From Rheum nobile (taxonomy: Eukaryota; Streptophyta; Magnoliopsida; Caryophyllales; Polygonaceae), in NCBI GenBank assembly GCA_027886185.1, contig WOAB01000895.1, positions 1,426,001 to 1,490,000 of the forward strand: DNA of 64,000 nt. The letters run 5' to 3'. The translations under genes and the position numbers were made by a program. Under the pieces are notes generated by a model. It saw only the letters and a list, made by a program, of their open reading frames with translations. It was not told the origin of the DNA and made no database searches. Below, one piece after another: positions 52,271-63,077 of this stretch; position 1 is the first letter of the stretch; the number at the start of each line of letters is the position of its first letter.

Positions 52271-53152
52271 TCAGATAGTTTTGTACCTGAACTTAAGTTG
52301 TAAAGTTAACAAAACCATAACTTGTGAATCTGATCAAACTATATTAACTACGACCAATAAGTACTTTAAAAAATAATATTAATAATGTTAAATTATTACT
52401 TAACAAATACGTTGTGAAGATTATGCCCATATGAAATTTGGTTTATAATTATGTTAAAGTGGGTTATTTATTTTATAGAGTTGTCGTTTGAAGATAAAAA
52501 TACATTATGAAAGAGCATATATATCATAATATAATATAATGCATATAAAAACAATGCAATTGATAAATAAAACATACTATATGCTCTGTAGTTCATATAA
52601 ATTGGATTTAAATGACTTTCAATAAACTATACGAAATACATTAGTTATGGAAATTGGTAAGTAAACTACTACAACATAAACACTGGATTTATCTTAATCG
52701 ACTTCGAGAGAATCTCTTCAATAATATTTTATATATTCTTGATAGAAATCTACGGTTTCAAGCAATTTGTGGACTTGATTGTAAAAATATTGTATAGCTT
52801 CTATCTGTAGAAAAATTATAGAGAAGATTTGTAAAAACAATAAGTGTTTTAAGATGATATAGCAAGATTAGTTGATATATATTTACTTACACCATCAAAT
52901 AGATATATGAAAAATAGATTTTTCTATCTATTCATGATTAGTTAGGAAAATAAAGGGTTAAAAACTCCCTACGCATATAAATTGAGATTCTATAATAAAA
53001 ATGTTTCTTATTGATTGTGATTGCTTACTATAATCAAAACTTATCTTATTATATACATGGAAAATAATTTTTTAATTTTTTCGTATATTTTCGAAACTTT
53101 ATGCAGCTCTTTTAATTGATAATCTTTTTTTATTTTTTTCCTAATAGTTGGA
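52271..53152. other. AT-rich non-coding stretch
   Basis: I see no coding region or clear repeat. Probably degraded Helitron interior. Confidence 0.4.
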
Positions 53153-54325
53153 TGATGTAGTGGATGATGGTTAGATGAGTGATGACATGTAGGCAAATCA
53201 AATGTGGTGACAACACATAAGGTTTTGGTTTAGTAGATATATCGTAGATTTCACTCTGCGCTTTGAATGACTTTAAAAAAAAAAGATTATGCATACCAAT
53301 AATATGTTTCATAAAATATATTGACATGGTCATAAACCATTATACTTATAGCATGTTTTCACCTTTATTTTGTATAAAGTTTACTTTTAGCGACTCTAAC
53401 TTCTCGAATCCTAGTATTATATTTCCGGAATGTTAGAATACATTCATAGAAACATATTTTCATAGTAACTAAATTGAAATATTACCCATTGCATATTTCC
53501 AAATGTAGTTGATAATCCCTCATTAAACTACTTATTGGTGGTGCATAGAATTTGTTGCCTTTATTATTTAGTATTTTTAATTATGGAAATATAATAATAT
53601 ATATAAACTATATGCTTTTGATTGAGATGTTTAGTTTTGGAAATAGAATAATCTTATGAATAATTATTATATTAAATTTTGAAAAAAAAAATGATTTTTG
53701 AAGATCGTTATTATGATTGACATGTTTAGTTTAGGAAATAGGAGAATCTGATATATATATATATATATTTATTATATTAAATTGAAAATTTGAAAAATTG
53801 AGAAAATGTCATGTGACAGAATGAATAGGAGGATGTCATGTGGTATAACGATGAGATGGGCTTAATAGGGGATGCCATGTGGCATACAAGAGTTTTGGTT
53901 TAGTAGATAAATATTAGATTTTTATTTTGTAATTAAATATATCAAAACAAAGTGAAAAAAAAATGAGAGAATGACACATGACAAATGAAGATGATTTGAT
54001 TAGGGAGAGTCATGTGATTTAGTTAGGTTTTAGTTTAGTGTATACATAGTAGATTGTTGTGGAAGTTTTGTATTGGTAATCATTGTTATTGATTTGCGTG
54101 ATTTTTTTGTGTGTAAATTAGGAAGTGATTAGTTTATTTATGTGATTGATTTGTATCTAAATTAGGAATTAGTTAAGGTGTAAGATATATAATATTTTTT
54201 CTATAAAAATTTAGATTTACAAAAAAAAAATGAAATTCTCAAAAAATAGCATGTGGCATTTTTATTATGAGGGTGCAATGTGGTATATTGAAGTTATGTT
54301 TTAGTAGACATATAGTAGATTATTT
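53153..54325 (-). repeat. Cluster of four Helitron-like 5' termini
   Basis: On the minus strand the motif A|TCTACTATAT.T.TACTAAA.C.AAAAC recurs, with termini at 53248, 53918, 54053 and 54319. Each is followed inward by one or two copies of a GCCACATGGCAT-like sequence (plus strand gtcatgtggca). All point the same way as the helicase remnant. Confidence 0.55.
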
Positions 54326-56559
54326 ATCATATAATACTTTGACCAAAAAATGTAATTGTATTTTATGATTATATCTATTAAATAAATTAGATATATATCT
54401 CTATGCGTCCTTTCCCAGACCACGACCATATAAAATAGATACAATAAATAAGATTTTTCCAAAATTGGTTTATGAAATTAATGTTAGTACACTTATAGCT
54501 CATTATTGAAAACTACCTTTAATAATTTATTTTCGTAAAAAACTAATAATTAGAAATTTAACATTACTAAGTAATAATTTATATCTTATTTCATTTATGT
54601 ATAGAGTATGTAATAATGTATCCTTACATTATTTCTAAGATTCTGTATAATATTTTTTATTGCAAATATTTACAGTTTTAAAGTGCATATAAAAGTGCAC
54701 GAATGTATGAACGTTTATGTAATAATGTATCCTTACATTATTTCTAAGCTACTAATTAATCACTTACTAACTACATATTTATGAACGTTTAGAAAATGAA
54801 TGTACAAATTAAGGTCCTAATAAGATCAATATATAAATTTTTAAAAATGAAAAAAATGTTATATTATTATGGAAATTTATTTTATTGATTTTTTTGGTCC
54901 AAGTGTATTTGTTTATATAAGATTAGCTATTGATGGAAAGATGTAAGAGATTAGGTGGATTATTGTTAAGATTACAAATTTTCTTATTGGAAAGAATTAA
55001 GATATATATTGATTTTTAAAATAATTTTTTTATTACTTGAAAAATTGAGATGATGACAAGTGGCATATAATGGCATGATTTATTCTTAGAGTGACATGTG
55101 GCATAGGAAATTTTGGATTTGTTTATCCCTCTTCCTAATTTAAATAGAAATCAAGCACAAAGATTGCAAATCCAAATATTTTCTAATTATATATAGATTC
55201 AGAATTTCCTAGTTATATACAAATCCAAAATTTTCTAATTATATGGACGATTGATATATGAAATTATGATCAGAATATGATTTTGATATTAATATTATGT
55301 AGATCTATTTTTTTATTATATAGATTAATTTTAATAATTATTAATATCTTTTATTCAACATATATGACATAAAAACCCGTCTGGCATGGGAATTTCGATA
55401 ATTAAGTACTAAATTTACAAACTTCCCTGAGAATTGCCACTGATGCATATTTGCATGTAATCGGAGGTGTATGTTTACTCAATTGAAGTAGATAAAATAT
55501 TACCTACTTAAAATGCTAATTAATCCGTAATTCGCTAGTAGTATAGTAATACAAAAACCAAATATAAACACGTGCACTATATAAACCTCCGAGTCCTCCT
55601 CCATATTCTTATGTCACTGATTTGTAAGCAAATCTGAAGGTTCGGTTTTTGGAAATAAATTATTTGTTTGGTATGAATTTATTATTGCACTATAGCCTAC
55701 ATGTTTATTGAATATTTTGTGGTCCATTTTAAACAGAATTAATGTTAAAAATATTGCAAATTTATTTTCCTAAATCCATATAAACATCACGTGATTTTGG
55801 AGTTGATCATAGATGAAGAGAGTTGATATATAGCAAAGTAATAAATGCAATCAAAATGTAAACAAAAAACATCGTAACTAAGCTAGATTAAATAGATATA
55901 TAGAAATTTGAAAAATATTGCCTACAAAATCTAGAAAAAAAATACTACTCCCTCCGATTTAATTTGACTGTTTTTGCATTTCATTTTTTATCAAAATTAT
56001 TTGTCGTTCCAACCCCTCTTAATTACTATTTTCATTTTCCGATTACTTTGGTGGGTGCTTATTTTGATATCCAAACCAGTTGTTGTGTAGTACTCTTCTT
56101 TAATTGATGAGGAAACAATATGTGTATCGTCTGATATGATATCTTCCAAATTGCAATTAATGCAAATTTAAGTGCATTTGAATTTATTGCTTAATGAACG
56201 CGTTTAAAGAAATAATAAATTATTTTTTAATTTGTGTGTAATTGGATAAAACGTCAATTGACTATTGAGTAACAAAATCAAAAGCCTAAAAAGGCAAATT
56301 AAAAAAGATTTTTTGTGGTCCATTTTGGAAAGAATTAATGTTAAAAATATTACAGATTTATTTTCGTATAGTGCATAAACTAATATTACATAATATTTTG
56401 TGGTCAATATTGGAAAAAAATAATAAAATATTATAGAATATTTTGATGTATATTTTGAAAAGATTTTATTATAAATAATATTCGCATGGCAAGTGTGAAG
56501 TGTATGATTCTATTACTGCAAATTTTTGATTTTTTAAATAAATCTAAACAAATCGCAGG
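54326..56559. other. AT-rich non-coding stretch
   Basis: No gene recognised. Features: gacaagtggcat and gtgacatgtggcat at 55050-55100 (related to the cluster to the left), a short direct repeat taatgtatccttacattatttctaag at 54612 and 54722, and at 55944-55970 actccctccgatttaatttg, resembling one end of a Stowaway MITE without a partner. Confidence 0.4.
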
Positions 56560-56682
56560 CTGTCACGTGTCCAATTCAATAACATAACGTCATGTGACAG
56601 CGTAAAATTCGGATTCATTCTGAAGGCGTCACGTGACGTAATGGGTATTATGCTTTAGTATATATATATATATAGTAGATTT
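56560..56682 (-). repeat. Further Helitron-like 5' terminus
   Basis: Terminus at 56679: on the minus strand TCTACTATATATATATATAT then ACTAAAGCATAATACCC, with gtcacgtgac motifs (56588, 56628) inward. Same layout as the cluster at 53153-54325. Confidence 0.5.
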
Positions 56683-56851
56683 TAGAACTTTACACACAAA
56701 TTAAGAAAAATGTTAAATAATCCTCGTGACCGGCTTATTAAGTCACAATGTACTTATTTTTATTTTTTCTTGAAATCAACATGTCCTTAATTTAACGATG
56801 TGACTTAGCTGTTGTTAGCTCAGCACACTTATCAATATCACCAAATTTAAA

Positions 56852-59487
56852 GGCTGAAACTATATACACGACATTTTTCATCTATATACACGATAATCTG
56901 TACGTCAAGACATGGCGTGTACGCCATGTCTTGGCGTACAGGTGAAAATACGTATAATTGTAAGATTATACGTATTTTTTTTATAAAAAAGGTATAAATC
57001 TCTACGTCAGAATCTGGCGTACATACAGATTGGGCTAGCCCAACTTCTAAATTTAATTTTTTACAATCTTCTGTACGTCAGAATCTGGCGTACAGCGTAG
57101 GATTTTTTTTTATTTTTTTTTTTACATTTTTTTTTTCTGGACGCAACCAAGTGAACAATTTTTTTTTTTAAAATCTGTATCTGACTCTAGTAATAGACGT
57201 TTTCAAGTAATCAAGGTCACATGGCAATAAATTTGGTTGTATCATGAGGTTTCAATATACTTTTATTCATGTATGTTTCTCCACCAATTCATTTGATATT
57301 AATTGTTTGTTATTATTATTCTCGAAAATCACATATAACTATGGTTACATCTTATAGTTATATCCAATTTGGTTATATCTTATAGTTATATGCTACGGTT
57401 ATATTCTTTAGTTATATACTATGGTTATATCCAATTTGGTTATATCTTATAGTTATATACTATGGTTATATCCAATTTGGTTATATCTTATGGTTATATC
57501 TTATAGTTATATCCAATTTGGTTATATCTTATCGTTATATCCTATAATTATATATTGTGGTTATATCCAATTTGGTTATATCTTATAGTTATATACTATG
57601 GTTATATCCAATTTGGTTATATCTTATGGTTATATCCTATAGTATATAACTAAAGGATATAACCATAGTATATAACCATAATATATAACTATAGGACAAT
57701 AGTATATAACTATAGGATATAACCATAGTATATAACCATAAGATATAACTATAGGACAATAGTATATAACTGTAGGATATAACCATAGTATATAACTATA
57801 GTATATAACCATAATATATAACTATAGGACAATAGTATATATAACTATAGGATATAACCATACTATATAACTAAAGGATATAACCATAGTATATAACGAT
57901 AAGATATAACCAAATAGTATATAACCATAGTATATAACTATAGGATATAACCATAGTATATAACTAAAGAATATAACCGTAGTATATAACTATAAGATAT
58001 AACCAAATTGGATATAACTATAAGATATAATCATTGTATATAACCATAGTATATAACTATAGGATATAACCAAATTGGATATAACTATAAGATAAAACAA
58101 TAGGATATAATCATAGTATATAACTAAAGGATATGACCATAGTATATAACCATAGTATATAACCATAAGATATAACTAAATTGGATATAACTATAGGACA
58201 ATAGTATATAACTATAGGATATAACCATAGTATATAACTATAGGATATAATCATAGTATATAACTATAGGACAATAGTATATAACTATAGGATATAACCA
58301 TATTATATAACTATAGGATATAATCATAATATATAACTATAGGACAATAGTATATAACTATAGGATATAACCATACTATATAACTATAGGATATAATAAG
58401 AGTATATAACTATAGGATATAACCATAGTATATAACTAAAGGATATAACCATAGTATATAACTATAAGATATAACCATAAGATACAACCAAATTGGATAT
58501 AACTAAATGATATAACCATAGTATATAACTATATGATATAACCATAAGATATAACCAAATTGAATATAACTATAAGATATAATCATAATATATAATTATA
58601 GGATTTAACGATAAGATATAACCAAATTGGATATAACTATAAGATATAACCATAGTATATAACTATAGGATATAACCATAAGATATAACCAAATTGGATA
58701 TAATCATAGTATATAACTATAAGATATAACCAAATTGGATATAACCATAAGATATAACCAAATTGGATATAACCATAATATATAATTATAGGATATAACG
58801 ATAAGATATAACCAAATTGGATATAACTATAAGATATAACCATAGGATATAACCATAAGATATAACCAAATTGGATATAACCATAGTATATAACTATAAG
58901 ATATAACCAAATTGGATATAACCATAGTATATAACTAAATAATATAACCGTAGCATATAACTATAAGATATAACCAAATTGGATATAACTATAAGATATA
59001 ACCATAGTTATATGTGATGTTCGAGAATAATAATAACAAACAGTTAATATCAAATGAATTGGTGGAGAAACGTACATGAATAAAAGTATATTGAAACCTC
59101 ATGATACAACCGAATTTATTGCCATGTAACCCTGATTACTTGAAAACGTCTATTACTAGAGTTAAATACAGATTTTAAAAAAAATGTTCACTTGGGTGCG
59201 CCCAAAAAAAGAAAAGGTTTTTTTTTTTTTTAAATCTTACGCCAGAATCTGGCGTACAGAAGATTGTAAAAAATCAAATTTAGAAGTTGGGCCGACTCTA
59301 ATATGGGCTGACCCAATTTGTACGCCAGAATCTGGCGTAGAGATTTATACTTTTTTTATAAAAAAATACGTATAATCTTATAATTATACGTATTTTCACC
59401 TGTATGCCAAGACATGACGTACGTCATATCTTGACGAACAGATTATCGTGTATATAGGTAAAAAATATCGTGTATATAGCAGGCTCG
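56852..59487. mobile_element. Fold-back element with ~0.8-kb inverted arms
   Basis: The flanks carry the 8-bp duplication aatttaaa (56844-56851 and 59488-59495). The outer arms are inverted copies: ctatatacacgataatctg near 56883 and cagattatcgtgtatatag near 59439; then the ggcgtacag/palindrome segments, tacgtataat blocks, and a unique-looking ~160-bp arm (57180-57345 against 58990-59170: caccaattcatttgatatta and its complement). The core is a TATA-rich tandem repeat in opposite orientation on each side of ~57650. No transposase is present. An 8-bp duplication suggests hAT, or 9 bp with one mismatch suggests Mutator. Confidence 0.8.
57345..59010. repeat. Inverted TATA-rich tandem array
   Basis: Units such as ggttatatcttatagttata and tccaatttggttatat run in one orientation at 57345-57647. 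Their reverse complements (ataactataggatataacc, aaccaaattggatataac) run from ~57650 to 59010. The right arm is about four times longer. Apparent Tyr/Ile/Leu-rich open frames here are artefacts of the repeat. Confidence 0.9.
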
Positions 59488-59659
59488 AATTTAAAACTTC
59501 AGATAATCCAAATCAACTTGTTAATGAAGATAAAAATCAATATTACACATAAAAAATTACAAAAAAAAAATAATGAAACGTGGGCGGAGTAGCGAACGGT
59601 TAGCAGCAGCAATACAGCAAGGTGGGATATTGACTTGACCTGTTTCATCATAAAAGCAG

Positions 59660-59667
59660 TATAAATA
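59660..59667 (+). promoter_or_regulatory. TATA box of the PIRL gene
   Basis: TATAAATA, 160 bp before the first ATG and followed by a pyrimidine-rich leader (ctctcttcctctccaag), typical of a plant core promoter and 5' UTR. Confidence 0.65.
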
Positions 59668-59826
59668 GGGACGTTCAACTTTCTGCACTCCAAACTGCAA
59701 CACTAAAAAGATTGAACTCAAAATCAGACCACTTTCTCTTCCTCTCCAAGTCTTCCTTTCTGGTACCTTCCGTACTTTTTTTCTTCTCTCTCGCTCGCCG
59801 GAATTTGCAGAATTCGGTAGCAGAAG

Positions 59827-62800
59827 ATGATGATTGAGAATTGTCAAAGCAGATCGGCTGAAACCTTTACGCAATTCAGGAGATCGAAGAGTAATCGGAG
59901 TCCCGTTCTTCAACATCATCTTAATCGCCGTCTGAATAATCGCGTCGATGGCGAAGAAGATGCGCCGAAGAGGCTTGATGTTGTCGATTTCAGCGGAATT
60001 CGATTCTCTTCCCAATCCGCCTCTCAATTTAGCCGCCATTTGCAAACTCGACCTTTCCAATAATAACCTCGAGGTATATACATACACATATAATTACTGT
60101 CGTTATTTCTTATAATTTTTATCATTCTTATCTGAAAATTATCAGTAGTAGTTTTTTAATGTTCAAGATGGACATCAGAATTTGAATTCGTTTGATCGAA
60201 GACTCTTTCTCTTTGTTCACTGTCAAATTGATCGAGATCGAATGTTTTTCAGCTTTCGAGATCTTCTTTTAGCTGTGATTACTGAAAAAATGCGAGTAGT
60301 ACCGCACTTGAAGTCGTTTAAGTTTTCAAATTTGTTATGGTGTTGACTGTTGCGGTTATGTACTTGTAGCCTTGTAGGAGTTGTAGCAGAGTTATTGAAA
60401 TAAAAAACGAAACGCTCGCGGTAAAATGGACGGGTTTTAATTTGATTTGCACTTATATAGGTTATATTCAGGGCAGGTCCCGAGTTTTAGTAGCACTTGA
60501 TATAATATAAATCTAGGACTCTTAATTTTCCGTGATCTATTTATATGAAAATAAATTTATTAATAGGTCATTTTTATGATACTAAAAATTAATCTAATAT
60601 TTTTTTTTACCTTTTTTTACTAACAGATAAATTATTTATATGGATATATTAACACAATTATAATATAAAAAAAAATAAAAGCAAAAAATGTAAACAATAT
60701 ATTATCAACTCCCATCTAAATTCGAAGTCCTATTCACTATGTAAAACTTGTGTATCAATTATAAAATTAAAAACAAACTAATTAGAATACTACAATTTTT
60801 ACATCAAATATAAAATTAAGAATAAACTAAACAGATTTTTTTTGGTAATAATTAATTAGAATCTTAAAAGCTGATATATGATGGACAAGTTGAAAACAAT
60901 AAAATAAGTTGTATTATACCATATTAGGTCCAACCTACAAAAATTAATTAAAAAACTGTATAATTAACATCTAGCCTATCAAGTGAACAAACCACTTTCA
61001 AATTTACACTGCTCTACATACATAATAACAATGTAACATACATATCAACCCCTTAAAATCATGACTATCGACTAGAAACAACAAATAAATTACATTTCTA
61101 ATTAATTTATATAAATTAATTAGAATCCTTATTAATATCTAGCCTCTCAAATTAACCAAACCAATTCGATGTTTCAACTTATACAAATGCTTTCTTGTAC
61201 GTAAACCCAACCAAAGCCATATCCTTAAAAAAAAAATTAACAAAAAAATTGCATGAATTGAACATGACTTTACGGGCCCAACCAGAAAACAATCCCAAAA
61301 TTTCTCCTAACGATCCAGACCCAATCATTCAAGATAACAATGATGGATATGGACGTGGAAATGAAGGAGGAGAGGGGAGAAGACATGGATTTATTTCTTG
61401 CACAATATGACCTCTGGGGCCATCTTGCACATTATTTCTTACACAAACTTGTATGCGTCATCCTCTGTTGATAAATGATATTTATTAATTGTTGATTTAC
61501 CTAATTAAAATTAAGAGTAAATGTGAAATGATCCATCTTCTTTTTATAAGGGAGTAAAAGGGTCCATTTTTTTTTTCTTAAGAGTAAAATAATCCATCTT
61601 ACTACTAATCTTACTACATAGATAAATGGATTGGGCCCCCTATTATCTCATTTTTTTTTATAAGGGAGTAAAAGGGTCTAATTTTTTTTCCCTTAAGAGT
61701 AAAATAATCTATTTTACTACTAATCTTACTACATAGATAAATGGATTGGGCCCCTATTACCTCGGGGCCTGGGCCATCCAGGTTCAACAAGGCAAAAGGC
61801 CACTTATATTTGAATTCTTTTATTCATACAATAGGGGAGATTTGAGTTAAATTCTATGTTTGTAAACCTGTTAAGAAATAAATAGATGCTTTTCATCATC
61901 TCGAAGAGCCACTTCTCATCAAAGTTCAAACACCTCTGTTTGATCCTCTCTTTTTTTATACTCCGTATATTTTATATATACCTTTCTATATATCTATATC
62001 TTCTGTGATTAGGTAAAATCACAATTATGAAAGGATAGTAAAAAGCAGATGCATGTGAAATAAGGTATGTGATTAGGTAAAATCACAATTATGAAAGGAT
62101 AGTAAAAAGCAGATGCATGTGAAATAAGGTATGTGTTGAGTCTCACATCGGAAGATTGGATTACACTCGTTCAGTATATAAGAGAGTGACTCTCTCCACC
62201 TATTACTAATTGGTTTTAGGTTGGAACCCCACAGACTTGTATGCTGGACCTTTGCCCCCGTAGTGCCGCGTTTGACATGGTATTAGAGCCCGTTGTGGTC
62301 TGGGCCTGTTGTGAGCCGGGGGGAGTGTTGAGTCCCACATCGGAAGATGGGGTTACACTTGCCCAGTATATAAGAGAGTGACTCTCTCCACCTATTACCA
62401 ATTGGTTTTAGGTTGGAATCCCACAGACTTGTATGCTGGGCCTTTGTCCCCGTAGTGTCCCGTTTGACATGGTATCAGAGCCCGTTATGGTCTGGGCCTG
62501 TTGTGGGCCGGGGGGAGTGTTGAGTCCCACATCTGAAGATGAGGTTACACTTGCCAGTATATAAGAGAGTGACTCTCTCCACCTATTATCAATTGGTTTT
62601 AGGTTGGAACTCCACATACTTGTATGCTGTGCCTTTGCCCCCGTAGTGCCCCGTTTGACCGTATGATCAATTACAAACTCCTAATATATTATAGGTTGGG
62701 CAAAATGAACTTCATTTTCATAATCGTGAGCATGAGATGTACGTACCACCTATTATTATCAGCACTCAGCAGCTATATATATAGTAGTACATCACATATT

Positions 62801-63077
62801 CACACATGTTTGTAAGGATTTAAAGAGGTAAACTAATTGCACTTGAAATAATCAAGAAATTGACCATTTTTTTGTGAATTAATGTATGTGTGTGCATGTA
62901 TATGCAGTGTATTCCAGAATCACTAGTAGCAAGATTGCTGAACGTTGTGGCATTGGATTTGCACTCCAATCAACTAACATCTCTTCCAAACTCCATTGGC
63001 TGTTTATCCAAGCTGAAACTTCTGAATGTCTCTGCCAATCTTCTTCATTCTATCCCTAAGGCCATCGAGAACTGCAG
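59827..63077 (+). CDS. PIRL6/7/8-like leucine-rich-repeat protein, exons 1-2 (5' part)
   Basis: Exon 1 is 59827-60073 (donor GAG|GTATAT), exon 2 62908-63077 (acceptor TATGCAG, donor GCAG|GTAAAT); later exons lie beyond the window. Exon 1 begins MMIENCQSRSAETF, polar and basic, then RLDVVDFSGI. Leucine-rich repeats follow: LPNPPLNLAAICKLDLSNNN, continued in exon 2 by IPESLVARLLNVVALDLHSN, QLTSLPNSIGCLSKLKLLNV and SANLLHSIPKAIENCR. The repeat spacing and the GCLSKLK and IENCR signatures fit plant intracellular Ras-group LRR proteins, cytosolic proteins related to animal SHOC2-type LRRs with roles in gametophyte development. Between SGI and LPNPP the frame changes by one base near 60003. From a later ATG (59948) the second frame is open throughout. 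Which PIRL subgroup is not certain. Confidence 0.85.
61546..61775. repeat. Tandem duplication, ~115-bp unit, two copies
   Basis: ataagggagtaaaagggtc, then ttaagagtaaaataatc and ctactaatcttactacatag and gataaatggattgggccc, occur at 61546 and again at 61660. Confidence 0.85.
62005..62132. repeat. Perfect 64-bp tandem duplication
   Basis: Two copies (62005-62068 and 62069-62132) beginning gtgattaggtaaaatcacaa. The second copy ends at the left edge of the TRIM element. Confidence 0.9.
62134..62660 (+). mobile_element. Tandem TRIM: LTR-internal-LTR-internal-LTR
   Basis: Three LTRs of 143-144 bp (62134-62277, 62326-62469, 62518-62660) start TGTTGAGTC.CACATC and end CGTTTGACA. Two 48-bp internal segments (62278-62325 and 62470-62517) contain only a primer site (TGGTATCAGAGCCC, first copy TGGTATTAGAGCCC) and a purine-rich end (GCCGGGGGGAG). 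Target duplication gtatg at 62129-62133 and 62661-62665. Non-coding, so mobilised in trans. Confidence 0.9.

Larger units (their letters stand above)
50718..53248 (-). mobile_element. Helitron, truncated, minus strand
   Basis: The 3' terminus on the minus strand is CCTTGCAAGGCACGGGTAC, then TACACTAG, followed by host T: a small palindrome 11-20 bp before CTAG, as in plant Helitrons. The helicase remnant lies just upstream. A candidate 5' terminus A|TCTACGATATATCTACTAAA is at 53248, but other 5'-like termini lie further right, so the true 5' end is uncertain. No Rep domain was seen. Confidence 0.6.
60074..62907 (+). other. PIRL intron 1 with transposon and tandem repeats
   Basis: A 2.8-kb phase-0 intron with GT-AG borders. 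60074-61530 is AT-rich without recognisable features. It is followed by two tandem duplications and a tandem TRIM, listed separately. Confidence 0.8.

Noticed and set aside
55944..55970. Complete Stowaway MITE
   Set aside because: Only one CTCCCTCCG-type end is visible; no inverted partner with TA duplication was found nearby.
57630..58843. Minus-strand open frames rich in Tyr/Ile/Leu (MVIYYSYILWLYP type)
   Set aside because: They are translations of the TATA-rich tandem repeat; every frame stays open because of the repeat unit.
59557..60087. 176-codon minus-strand frame over PIRL promoter and exon 1
   Set aside because: Antisense to a recognisable exon; the residues have no domain and run into the promoter.
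61195..61410. 71-codon frame in PIRL intron 1
   Set aside because: Low-complexity, no similarity recognised, lies in an intron and lacks promoter or splice context.
62278..62517. Promoter or tRNA-like gene in the 62.1-62.7 kb repeats
   Set aside because: The tggtatcagagccc motifs are primer-binding sites between LTRs; no cloverleaf can be formed.
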